A stretch of 64,000 nucleotides of DNA from NCBI GenBank assembly GCA_020746105.1, contig CM036633.1, positions 13,128,501-13,192,500 of the forward strand, given 5' to 3'. The position numbers and the translations under genes are program-made. The notes under the pieces are model-generated. The model saw nothing but the letters and a program-made list of their open reading frames with translations. It was not told the origin of the DNA and did no database searches. Below, one piece after another: positions 25,701 to 37,921 of the stretch; the stretch's first letter is position 1, and each line of letters opens with the position of its first letter. Source of the stretch: Trogon surrucura. Taxonomy: Eukaryota; Chordata; Aves; Trogoniformes; Trogonidae.

Positions 25701-28700
25701 AGGTCAGATAATCCTAACAGTCATGTTAGGCTGGCATGGAATCCAAGGTAACATGTCAAACCTCTCTGTTTATTCCTAAGTTTTGTGTGTGTTTATAATT
25801 CTTAAGTCACAGCTCTCTCCCATGCTAAAAGACACCAAACAGTTGCAACAACAAAGAGAAATTCGAGACAAACAGATTGTGAGGCAGAGACACAGAGCAG
25901 AAAATAGTACTGGTGAATCACAAATACTGAAACAAAATAAATGAATCAGTCCTAAATAGTCTAATTAATAAAGGTTAATTTATTTATCATCCTGGCTAAC
26001 CCGATATCTTTGAATTCATTTAAATTAATGCAAAATGAACAAAATACAGAAAGGGCAGCTGTAATTGCAAAGCCTCAGTAGTAACATTTTCCAGAAGCTT
26101 CTTTTTCTGCTGCAAAAACAGCATCCCAGGTTCATCACTGCATCAGTGCGGTCAAGGTGCACAGACATGCTCGCTCAAGTCCTGATCAGCAGTAGCGTAA
26201 TTAAAAGGATGTTAATGGGCTAACTCTTTCTGAGTTAGAGACTGATCTTCTTTCCCTTTTTTTGATGAAAGACAGAGATGGTCACCAAGACCAGCCCTAC
26301 TCACAAAGTGATGCCTCCATCTTCCCCAAGGCAGTCTGCAGGGAGGAAGACTTCATTGCTCTCAGCCAGGCTGGGACACTTACAGGCTGAGAAATAATCT
26401 TTTGCTGAGCCTGACTACAAAGTCATTCCACTGTATCACTACTACTTTTCTACATCTGTATCTAACTCCAACTAGCACATAGAATTCAGCACCCAGGTTA
26501 GTGAAAATATCGCTGCACTTGCTGGCTCGCAGCAGCTGCTGCACACACCAGTCCTCCCTGAGGTGCACAACCCTCCAGCCCTGATGTCTCCTAAAAAAGT
26601 CACAAAATTCCTCCGTAAGACTCAAAACCTAGAGAAAAAAACAAGTTTCCTGGTTCACCAGGATGAAGCTGGTGTGACCACTGCACTGCAGGCTGGCTCC
26701 AGGAGTGTCCCGTTCCTCCCACCACCACCCTGAAGGTGTCCTACGTGCAGTTCACGCAGCCAAAGTCACTGTCTAATAATTCAATAGCACAAAGAAAAAA
26801 TTCTTTGTGCTTTCTCATGCACCATTAAAGCAACAGAGCAAGTGCTACACAAATCCAAGGTTCTCACAAAGCAGTTACCGCTTCTTAATTTGGGTACTTC
26901 ACTAAGTTCTTCCATTTTGGCTCCTTGGTACATGGCTTAAGACTGATTTCCAATGTAATTGAAACAGGAAAAGAATTGCCTAGAAGGTCTACAGACGTGG
27001 TTTCATGTTGCCCATTTGAGTTTGTTGGGGGTATCTTAATATCAACCTTTGATGCCTCTTCTAACTCTACACACTCAGTGACTTCCCCAGGAGATGCTTT
27101 TGCCTCCCATTGGGAAGAAAAGAGGCAGCCCTCACCAAAAAGCTTCAATAACGAACATGGCTTGAAACAGGGAGCTAAGGATGGCTAATGGGGGAAAAGT
27201 AGAATCTGAGATTATATAGCAGAGCTATGGTCTTCAATTTTCTTTTCTTTTTCTAAAAGTCCTTCTGGGTTACCTATAGTGTTCAGAGTACAGTAACTGT
27301 TTCATTTCTAAAGGCGTAAGTGGCTGTCATTTAAAAAGTAGCTTCCTGTGGGAAATGGTAGGAGAGCATGTCAAAATGGTCAGTTTCAGATGGGCATGTG
27401 TATTTTTCACTACTTCTTTCCTTGACAGTTCGGCAGACGTTAAGGAATTCTTTCCTCTTTCAGAAGGAAAAAAAAAAGAAAAAACAAAAAAACAAAACAC
27501 AAAGACACTTAGGACTTTTTGGTGGGGTTTAAAGAGGTAAGTGCAGGTTTTGGAAGTGAAGATGCTTCCCACTCTGTGCGAGCAGACCTGGGAGCTCTGA
27601 TGTGGCACTGGAGGAAATAGCAGAGCAATTCTGGGAAGTTTTAAAGGTCACAGCTTAACTGAACTATAATTGACTTTCAGATATTGATCCATTATTATTA
27701 GTGTTTGCTTAGAAATCAAAGGTTATTTAATTCAAAGCTATTTTGCTGCTTTTGGAGGCCAGAAACCCTTAGTTTCACTCCAGTGTATTTGGACATTCCA
27801 CCAAAGCAAAAAACTTTTGGTAAGCTTCTCCTCCAGCAATGCTCTCTCTTCCCCTCGCTCTAGACTTAACTTGCCCACATTCAGATGCCTGCAGAGACTT
27901 CACTTGGCTCTAGAGCAGATTCTACTTGGCTTTGGCTTCTTTCGTTACAGCCAATATCACCCATTCATATCTTCCAGCTTCCAAATGTGGAAGACAACTC
28001 TGGCTGCGACTTCCAGATATGCTCAGCAAGATTCTTCAGAAGTAGTCGCACAGTGAACACAATCTTTTCAACATGGTTACTAGACGTGAAAAGCTCCTTT
28101 CATGCTTTCTGTGTTCAGTTATACAGACCCACGAGGTACAAGCATGGGCTGTAACAGTAGCCCCCAGAAGGTCTCAGGCTTCTACCAAAAGGGTTGAAAC
28201 TCGTATTTCCTTTCCACCAGCTTGGGTGATTTTATTGCCGACATCTCCAAAGAACAGACACACCACAGCCTGAGTGCCAAAGCAGCTTAGTGACAAATCA
28301 TCTCCAATTGCTTATTCATTGACTATTGCAGGGAGGAAAGCTCCAGATATTTCATCTGATGAGCATCAGATTTTTCAATTACCAGGTAAATAAGAAAACA
28401 GTTTAAAAATTGTAAGTAACTCCATTATGAATTGCCAGAGCTTCTTGTAGTAGAATTGTGATTATTAGTCTCAATTCTCAGTCTGAGGTTGACAAAGTCA
28501 ATGTCTTAACTTTAATCTTATAAGAAATCCATTCAACTTACTAGACCTACTGAGGTTTGAGTCTTTAGGAGGTTACATTTTCATAACAAAAATTACACTG
28601 ATATAAATTTAATTTCCATTTTTAAAAGTAGTAATTTTCATATAAGAGCAAGAGTCCACCTGGGACTTGAAGAAAATGGTCAAATGCTACAGAAAAGCTA

Positions 28701-30320
28701 CGAGCCACAGTAATTGCCTGGAGAAGTGTATGGAGCTCCTGGGACATTACTTAATACAGTCAGGTATTGAGCATAATTGGTCCTAACATGTATTAGTCCC
28801 CAGTGCAGGGACTGGCTTTGTTTGATTCTGCACACCAGCTAGCACAAAAAAGGTCCTCAACCCAAGGCACAACTGTAGTGTAAATAATTTAAATAAATTG
28901 GGCACTGACCATATGGGACCAAACTCAAAGCTAGAGCAAGATGAGCTGATCTGCTCTTGGAGGATGGAACCATGCCAGCTTATGCTGAGAAAATGGCCCA
29001 AGATCTGATCGTGTTTGTGGGAACCAGATGGTGTTTTACGATGTGTTTTTCTCTATTTTTTTTTTCCATTTGAAGTTCCTCAGACTGGTAAGAGGAAAAG
29101 GGAGAGCAGAGTGGTGCGTTGCAGCAGGTTGGCGTGTGGTGGTGTGAAAGGGGAGGAAACTGCAACATTTCCCTAACTTTGTGGAGTACGAAGTAGAACA
29201 AAACAGCATTACAGACTAGTCAAGGTGCTTGATACTCTTGGATATGAGTATATATTCCTGTCATTGGGGAGAAGCATTTCCATCTCCTGTTCCGCTGAAG
29301 CCAGTGCAGGACCTGGCTGGTTTGCTCCAGCTGTAGGTCAAGTCTAAGTCTCTCACACGTCCATCCTGTGCCCCTTTCAGTGGGGGCTACAAGGAGGCTG
29401 CAAACAAACGTATGAGTCCATCGTGTCATCCACACGTTGCTCCACTCAAACCTATACCCCACTTCCCAGATAGAAAGAGTACACTACCACACTACTTCAC
29501 TCCTATCCTTTTTCTTTGAAAGGAGCTTTACTTGAAATGTTGAAGAGCATCAACTCTACAAAGTGCAGTGAGGAGGCCAAGAAACAATTTAAGACCTTCC
29601 CAATACCTTCACCTCTTGGAGAAAATTAATAAGCTGCTAAAGCAGTCAGTAGCACGCAGCAGTGACTTTTCAGAAGAGGAAAGCTCAGCAGCAGCTCTGC
29701 CAGGCAGAAGCTCCCCCGGAGAGCTCGCCTGCTCGATGAATGGCAGGAGCCTCGTCTGAGCGGCTGGCAGGTCACAGAGTCCCAGCGTGAGGGCTCGTCT
29801 GGGCTTGTGCCTCTCTTTCTCCGTATGTGTCCGTGCAGCTCTATGTGTATACAGGCACACATTTATAAAATTGCAGTGTTGTGGAACACTGATCTTCAAA
29901 CACTCTATTCAGCAATTTTGCAATCAAATGAAGAGCTATTTGCAGTCAACCCGGCAAAGGTTTGCCAAGTGATTGTCACCCAAGTGGGAGCTGTGGAGAC
30001 ACACAGGGCCCTGGCAGGATAATCTGGGCTAATATTGTCATTCCTGGCCAATCTTACACTTGAAAGAGCAGCCAAGGTAGACAGAGCAGTCAGAGGTTAC
30101 ATCATGACATCACACACAACCAAGAAAAACACAGTGATAGTGATCACCAACTTCCTGATGAGAACCAGCTGACTCTCCAAATCCTTTGGTTTTCCTTGCT
30201 GGACTGGAGGTAGCTCCCACCACTGTCCCCCAGCTGAGGGCTGCCAGGAGCAAATCCGATTCCACATTAGCACCCCCAGCACCTATTTCTGGTTGTAGGG
30301 AAGACTTACCAGATGGCAAC
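22790..30320. other. AT-rich gene-free stretch between two CR1 copies
   Basis: Unique AT-rich sequence. The open frames near 24.8-25.3 kb (150 codons), 26.4-26.6 kb and 26.9-27.2 kb match no family I know and lack paired strong splice sites. No RNA gene seen. Confidence 0.55.
22957..22972. repeat. Inverted repeat TGTAAC-GTAT-GTTACA
   Basis: Two 6-base arms with a 4-base spacer, directly followed by an A-run. Could be a nuclear factor site or chance; nothing else marks the place. Confidence 0.5.
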
Positions 30321-30324
30321 GACA

Positions 30325-30668
30325 TAAAATAGTAGAATGTTGTGGGTTGGAGGAGACCTCTAGAGATCACCTAGTCTAGTCCAGCCCCTCGTCAGAGCAG
30401 GGTCACCTAGAGCAGCCACACAGGAACGCATCCAGGAGGAGTTTGAAAGTCTCCAGAGCAGGAGACTCCACACCCTCTCTGGGCAGCCTGGGCCAGGGCT
30501 CCGGCACTCCCACAGTAAAGAAATTTCTCCTCATGCTGAGGTGGAACTTCCCATGTTCTAACTTAAACCCATTATTCCTTGTTTTATTGCTGGGCACCGC
30601 TGAGAAGAGATCGTCCCTTGCTCTTGACACCCGCTCCTCAGATATTTGTATACGTTAACAAGATCTGT
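30325..30668 (-). mobile_element. CR1 LINE 3' end (minus orientation)
   Basis: Read on the plus strand it is a reversed CR1: GGGTTGGAGGAGACC, ATCACCTAGTCTAGTCC, AGCAGGGTCACCTAGAGCAG, GAGACTCCACACCCTCTCTG, GGCAGCCTGGGCCAGGGCTC, AGTAAAGAAATTTCTCCTCA, then TTGCTGGGCACCGCTGAGAA. This is the longest CR1 in the window, about 340 bases, and reaches upstream of the region retained in the other copies. Its terminal tail is worn. A 75-residue open frame inside it is CR1-derived. Confidence 0.92.
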
Positions 30669-31719
30669 TAATAAGAATGAGTCGCTTGTTTGAAGGCAAG
30701 GAATGGCATCGATAAATTCAGGCAAAGTCTATCTGCTTGCAGGGGAGCGCTGCAGAGACAGTGACGAAACCTCAGATATTGCTTCTAATTGCAGCCCTTA
30801 CCCCGGGGAGCCACAGCCTTTATTAATGCAATTATGATGTAGCTGAAGGCAGCAAATGCTTCTGCTGACCTTGGTAGGGGAACAGAGGCCTTTAGTCACC
30901 ACGGGAAATTGCTTCCTTCCCTGGCAAATGGCACAAAAGCCAGTATGTTCCCCTTCCTGCAGATGCACCATCTTGTCTTCTGACCAGAGTATGTAAATCG
31001 CTGTTTGATGCCACCTCCCCCACAAATCAGAAATAAGATCCCACAATTCTCAAGTTAGTCTTTCGGTAAAGGAAAATCAACACAAATAAAATTCCAAAAG
31101 TGTACCAGAAGTACACTGTTACATCTCAATTTACAAAAAGTAGTAATACTAACCTTTAAAGAGTCCTAGGTTACAATCATTTTTGTGCTCTGATATAATG
31201 GCAATTTGATTCTTCAGTTCAATTAGCCTAAAGGCATTTGATGTGAAGACCTGCTCTCAAAAAAAGTTTCCACAAGTCAAAATTCTGTATCATGGATGGA
31301 AGCTGCCATTAATAATAATAGTATTTCAGGGGATCACATCTTAATTCAAGAATGAGATTTCTGACCACATGCTACAGACTTTTAACCGAAAGCACAGCAT
31401 TTTCTGCTCTTAGTCAAAAGAGCATTTCATAAAGTTACCATGTATGCTTTAAAATTCTCTTTCAAATTTGCATTTCTCTTTTGTGCTTGGGATTTTAAAC
31501 AACCAAAAAAATACTTCTCCAAACAGTCCCAACACTTTATTCCCTGTAGCTCTAAAATTGCACTGTCACCAAGCTTTGCATTTTCACACGTAGTGGAACA
31601 ACCACAGAAAATAAAGAATATCCTCAGACTGAACATCTCAACTGGACCACTCAAGGAACAGAGCGACTGCAAAAATGAGAACTGTTACTTTACATTAAAA
31701 TAATAATAAAAAAAAAAGG

Positions 31720-31800
31720 TGCTGAGACCTGGAGGAGTTGGATGGCTTGGCCAAAATCATGCAACAAATCATGAATACAGTTATGGAATAACCTGGTGAC
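31720..31800 (+). repeat. Possible MIR-like ancient SINE relic
   Basis: The order GAGGAGTTGGATGGCTTGGC, CAAAATCATGCAACAAATCA, then CAGTTATGGAATAACC and TAGACC loosely follows the reversed MIR core (GACTTGCCC, AAGGTCACACAGC, GGCAGAGCTGGGAAT, AACCCAGGTCT). Similarity is weak and judged by eye. Confidence 0.3.
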
Positions 31801-32374
31801 ACTAGACCTACGTTTACTGGTGGTGGTTGTGGTGTGCTGGTGGCAGCCCCAGGACAGCCTCTGTGCCAGCCAGGTGGTCTTTGACGGAGCTTCATTGCAG
31901 AAGGGAGTGAAGGCTCCACCTTCAGCACTTTCCATCCCTGAAGACTGTGTTGGGTTTGGTTTTTTGGAGATCTTGTAAGTGAAATAGACCTGCAAGATAA
32001 TTCAAAGTATCTGCAAAAAGGACAAAGAAACCTACAAGTTCCTTTTGCAAAAAAAAAAAAGACGACGAAGATTTAAGAAAAAGGAATGCATGCAGAGCCA
32101 TGGAGGGCAAGCTGGGCAGGTTGCTTGCACCTAGTCTGAGAACACTTATTACCACAAGTGGTAGATCCTGTGACAAGGCCCTGGGGAGCTGCTAAAAGCC
32201 CAGAGAACTGGAGACCCTTCCACAGTGTGAGGAAATAAGACACAGACAGATGCTTTTAGTTAGATGACTCATCTTCAAGAAGATGAAGGGCCAGAGTTTA
32301 AAAAGACATTGTAATACATTAGTCCACCATAAAGTCAAGGCTTCTGAGGATATCAATATCTTAAATTATGCCTT

Positions 32375-32455
32375 AAATACTTGCCAAAAGTTGCACAGAA
32401 ACTCTGACAATGCAGGAAAACTACCGTGTTCCTCACAGCCCCAGACCACCAAGCT
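32375..32455 (+). repeat. Possible MIR-like ancient SINE relic
   Basis: ACTTGCCAAAAGTTGCACAG followed by AAACTCTGACAATGCAGGAA and CTCACAGCCCCAGACCACCA parallels the MIR-core order CTTGCCCAAGGTCACACAG, AGTC..GGCAGAGCAGGAA, then CTCCCAGCCCAGTG. By-eye match only. Confidence 0.35.
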
Positions 32456-35400
32456 GTTCTTCTTCAGTACAACTGCAAACACCCATTAAAGAGCAAAGGG
32501 GGATTTGCATGAATTTTACTGTGCTGCTCACAGCTCATGATAGCTTTCCATTTTGCATGATGCTGTAGTTTAGTCTCCTACTGTTAAGCATGAAAAACTG
32601 CCATAAAGCAACAGCTGGTGCCAGCAATATCTGCTCAGTCCCCAGCACTACCCAGCATGTACTAGTGCTGAATTTTGATGAAACTCAAATCTTATTACAA
32701 TGTAGCACAATAAGTTCCTTGCCTATAAGTTTCTCTTTACTCAGAGCTTTCTCCTTGCAAAAAGATGCAAAGTAAGGATACAGATCAGGTCCAAAAAATG
32801 CACTTAATACAAAGTTTTTGGGAAGCCCCATGGGCCTTGCTTGGCTCTAGGAAGAAGCCCTTCCTATTGTAGAAGTTCAACACAACTTCTGAGCAAACAG
32901 GAAGCTGAGGGATGTCAGCTCTTGATCCATCTCTACCACAGAACACATTTCTATGCAACCTGATGTCACGTCCTGAAGACACAGGTAAATTAATCACTTC
33001 AGACCAGCAAGGATTTCCATACACAGCAAATTCTGTTCTCTCTAAAGAATCCGAAAAGAGAATCCCCATTTACCAAATTCATTTTTCCAATTTTGACACC
33101 CTTTTAAATTTCAAAACTGGAAATTAAAAAAAAATATTTTTAGCTCCATCAGTCCAGAAATAGAAACACAAGTGTAAGTTATAAAACAATACTATGCCAG
33201 ATACAGATAAATTCTGGAGGAGTTTTACTTCTGGGAATTCAGTGAACTTAAATCTATGCATCATTGATTCTCTCTTTGCTAGTGGTCCAGATTACACATG
33301 ATCCATATAATTAACTTGTGTGGTTGATAGAATGCTTTGAATTCCCACATTCACCTTCTCAAACAAATTTGGCCAAACAGCAAAAGCAGTGTTTTGAATA
33401 CCTTGGTGATCTCCACATCAGTAGAAGATAATTTATGAAACAAGAAGGTATGGAAGTCTGTGGCAGGGAACTGCCTTACCGGTCAGAAAACTCAACAGGT
33501 CAGTCCTCTGCACTGGGGAGGTATCACCTTTGCACGAACCATCTCTTAATTTCCTTTTCTTACATCATGCTCATGCTGAAACTTTCACACTACCCTGATG
33601 CCAGTGCCTGACTATCCTCCCTGTTGGAAATTTGCACTCAGCGGCCTAAATAGAAGAAACTTAACACTGTGACCTCTCCCATGAATAGTGGGCACAGAGA
33701 GCATTTTATTCCTCACCTCTGTGGTCAAAACAGTTTTAAATCCTAATTCTTCTGACATATTTGCAGCTGAGACCTTCTGTTTGAACTCATTTGCAAATTT
33801 AGTGAGTGCAATCTATCTCAGCCTTGAGATTATTAATGAAAAATATCTGTTGAAAGCAAAGCCAGGATAAATCTTTTCAGAACCCCATTTTGTAAAGCAT
33901 TCTGTTTTGATAAAAACCAACTTTCTAGCATGGCTTTCCGACCAGTTTTGCAATCACCAAATGGAAATTTTCTTCTAATGAGATTTCTCTATCTTGAAAA
34001 TATAATTGGAGAAAATCAAAAGCTTTATTAAAGTTATCCACTGCTTTTCTTTTGACCATAAAACTGGATTATACTGTCACAGGAGAAAAATCAAAATATT
34101 TTGAAAGTCATTTGTTCTAGACAAAGCCCATGGGATGCTGCTGACCTCCTCATTATGTCCTAACAGTTTCCTTATTTGTTCCAGTATTCTCCTGGCAGAT
34201 AAAATTAAACTGATGGTCTGTACACAGAGCTTCCTTAAGCCCATTTGAAAGAGAATTATTATTTTTATCTTTGCCAGGAGACACAACCCATTCTTTGCAA
34301 GGCCCCAAGAATAGCGGTGAACAGCTCTGGGTTTGCTCCAGGCACACCCTGCTGTGATTTTTCACTGCACCTAGCTCATCCGAGACCAACAATCCGCATT
34401 CCTTGTCTTGCTTCGTGTTGGCTGCCTGGTGGCAGCTGCATGTTTTAAGTGAAGCAATTTGACATGAAACACTAATGCACTGGGCACTGCTCACGCACAA
34501 CCTTCCCTCCTCACTGAGGACCAGACCAACATTTCCCCATCTTCCTCTTGCATCCAACTTGTGCAGTATCTTCGTCTCATCCTTTATATCCTTTCTGGTT
34601 CCCTCATCATTCTGCACCTCAGCCTTTTCGCTCTGTCCTCTCAGGCTCACACACTAGTCTTTTGTCCTCCTCCTTAGTAATTTGACCCAGTTTCCACAGT
34701 CTGGACTGTTCTGCTTTGCATTTGTGGTGACCGAAGGCATCGTGCCTTGCACTAATAAACAAAGCCCGTTCGATGCACGAAGGGCGCCAGAGAGATCTCG
34801 GTCACCAGCACCCCTGCCCAGCACACCCTTTTCCTCTCCGCATACTGATCTGAGACACTCCTGCCTACAGAAAAATAGGAGACAGACACTTTTCTTCCTA
34901 ATGGGATTAGCAATTATTCCCACTAAAGTCTGTAAAAAATGGCTTGTGACTCAGTTGTTCTGGACAGCGCACAGGGCAAAGGAGTCTCCTCCTTAGATGA
35001 AGAAGATGCCACATGCGAAGCCGATGGGGTGGCAGAGATTTGGGAGCAGACCTCCAGGTCCTGGGTGGGTCGGCGTCAGGGAAGGAATGCCCTTGAAGAG
35101 TGAAGAAAACAGTTTTGCTGGCACATCGATGCTGTGACAAGGAAGGGGAACAACAGAGGTATGGGTGGTCACAGCAAATTGGTAAAAAGATTCCCAGAAA
35201 GATGTTTTAACTGGGCAGACTGGGGCAGGACTGCATTTGCTGGGGCAAGGACACGGTTGTAGCAGACATGAAGTCAGATTCCCAAGTTTCTGGCACATCT
35301 GGTTTTACTCAGTTGGTTTTTTATTATTATTGTTATTTTTCCATCCAAATGAAAAAAAAAACTTGGTGAGGAAAACAGGATTCATAGTACTTTTCCAAGT

Positions 35401-37520
35401 TTTCTATTGATCTAGAAGCCCAGTGAGAAACTCCATTGGTGTTGGCTTCAGGGTATCTACAAACTTGCCTACGCACAAAGAAAATCTTCAGCAAACCCGC
35501 AACAAGTTGGTCAAGACTCGACACGGTTCTGAGTCTTTAACACCTTCCCCTGCGCTGCGTGTGCCTGGTGGCACCAGGAGAAGCCTGCGAACCCCGGATA
35601 AGCTAACAAGCACGGACACCCTACCTGTGCAGATAGATCAGAAGGGATGAATTATAGAAATGTTAGGCAGAGAGTCTGCAAAATTTAGAAATAGTTTCAA
35701 CATCAGGACCCAGAGGGAAATTTGAGTCAAAGACAGCAAGAGGATGCTAACCGGAATGATAATCATGGTGCTGGTAGCAGATCAAGGATGAAAACGATGG
35801 GAAGCCCACAGGAAAGAGACTGAGGTCTCAGCTGATGGTTGCATCTCCAGGGGACATTGAAGAGACAGGCTGGGATTCTCATATGGACGAAAGGAGATGG
35901 GACTGGACAGGTAGAGACAGAAGTCATCAGCACAAGGAGCTGACTTTCTTCACAGGTTCCCAGGTAAGGTCTAAGGAGAAGGAGTGATTCAGGTCATCGT
36001 CATGAAAGGTGAGAGCAGGCAGTACCACATTGCAGCCTTGCATCTTGCTGTTGCCAAATAACGCCCCGCAAAGGACACCAGCCTGGCCCGGTCACATCAC
36101 TCCACCAACAGCGAGTACCAAGTCACTGCGGTCTTCGAGCAGACGTACATAGTATCACAGACTAACTCATTAAAGAAACGTGAAATCACACGGGAACGAA
36201 CAGGTTAAATTAACAAAAACAATACTTTGGTGCAACTGATCATCTTTCTTGCTTCTGTAGAAGAAAAGCTTAAAAACATTGTTTGGCCACTAACAAAGGG
36301 CCATGCTGATCGACAGGTAGCCTGAGAAAAACCCAAATCCGGATCAGTTTGGGTTTGGCATGTTACAGAAATAGTTTGCAATGCATATTATGCTTGTTCC
36401 CCAGCCCACCAATTCCTTGAAACAAAAAACAAACAGAAAAAAAGAAGTTCTACTAACTGAATTAACTAATTGCAACCCAGTGAAACCACACTGCTGCTGG
36501 CAGTCCCCAGCAGCTCTCCAGGGGTACCGAGACACAAGCATCCCTGGGTGAGAGCACACACCTCTGCTCATCACCTGTCTACACCCCAACAGGACAAATC
36601 CCACACCAGCCCCGTGGTGGGAACCTGGACAAAACCCAGCAGCTGCCACAAATGAAGGTTTTGAGGACATGGGCAAACTGGCAGCTGCTTCTAGACCCAG
36701 CCTGTGTGTTGGAAGTTGAGGGGTGCTCTAGTCACGGACATCTCGGTGCACCCTTGGGCTCACAGCATGTCTGAATAGCAAACACAGCAGTGGGAATTTC
36801 TGGCTAAATTATTCAGTTTCTTTCCATCTAGTATTAACTCTTACTGTATCGCTGCAAGGAAAAAAGTCTTCCTTTGTCTTTAGAAGACTCCAGATCAAAC
36901 CCCACTAATACTTTTATTTCTAGATGAAGAGACTCCGAAATTAAAAATAAAAAACACAGGTTGACAGGTGATTCCTGGATCTTTTGTTTTCTATAATATC
37001 TTTTTTTCAGTTGGAATAACCCAGGTAGTTTTTCCTGAAAGGAACGAAGGATCCCCGTGGCAAATATTTGTTCATTCATTCACTTTCTTTCAGATTCTTT
37101 GTAAAACACCAGATCTTCTAAGAATTGCCCACATCTTCCATGACAATGATCAAAGGTATCATTATTAATGAAGAACATCATCTGACAGAACATGTTCAGA
37201 AAAAAAAAACCCAAACATTTTTCCCCTAACAAAACTCAGGTATCAGGAGTTTGGAATCTAAAAATGCCCTGAACAGCCCTCCCATGCATGAAGTATCGTA
37301 ACTGGAGGGGAAAGGCACCTGCTCTCCAGTGCCTACACAGCCAGGATAACCACATACCCTGTAGTAAAGAAAAAGGTGGGGTACAGCACAGAGGCAGTGC
37401 AGGTAAGGGTAAAGCACAGGCTGGCACTGGGGATCCCACAGCTGTGAACAGCTCAGTAAAGGTCAAAGAAATGAAGGCCTGGACCAGGCAAAGCTGGGTT
37501 TAGGTGCAAGAGAGAACACA

Positions 37521-37560
37521 GAATCTAGTATATGAAATATGAGAATCTAGTATATGAAAA
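37521..37560 (+). repeat. 22-bp tandem duplication
   Basis: GAATCTAGTATATGAAA occurs twice with a period of 22 bases. Two identical copies suggest a recent replication slip. Nearby GGTGTAAAGGC also occurs twice (near 37616 and 37653). Confidence 0.8.
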
Positions 37561-37905
37561 GGCCACTGCACATGATAGATCTAGACATAACAGCTGCAGA
37601 TCTTGAAGAAGCAATGGTGTAAAGGCTTCTTTGCCTATAGAAGAAAGAGTGAAGGTGTAAAGGCATGTTAGTAAATACAAAGAAGTGACCCTCAAGAGGA
37701 CCCCAGAGGAGGCAAACCAAAGTCACCACCAAGAACATCATGTTCTTACCAAAGGAGTCAGATGCCAACAACTTGCTGTAACATCCCTCATTGCTACCTG
37801 AATGAAATCACCAACCTTAGGAGCCAGGGAAACAAGGTGGGAATGAGCATAATCCCCCAAAGAGAGGTAGAAGTCAAGTATATGTAAAAATATTTTTTCT
37901 GGTTG

Positions 37906-37921
37906 TTTTTTTTTTTTTTTT
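37906..37921 (+). repeat. T16 homopolymer
   Basis: Sixteen Ts in a row in unique AT-rich sequence. Confidence 0.9.

Noticed and set aside
26380..26640. Minus-strand exon-like frame preceded by TTTTTTTCTCTAG
   Set aside because: The acceptor is good and the peptide looks plausible, but there is no strong donor, no second exon and no recognisable homology.
26885..27188. Two opposite 87-codon frames covering the same bases
   Set aside because: Neither has a recognisable family, and mutual antisense frames of this size are common by chance.
30403..30630. 75-codon minus-strand frame
   Set aside because: Lies wholly inside the minus-strand CR1 copy.
32785..33069. Minus-strand 94-codon frame with a possible acceptor CTGTGTCTTCAG
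   Set aside because: No partner exon and no known family; the ending simply runs to a stop.
34153..34650. 165-codon minus-strand frame, the longest in the AT-rich half
   Set aside because: Matches no family I know. One or two frames of this size are expected by chance in 44 kb read in six frames, and no CpG island or promoter accompanies it.
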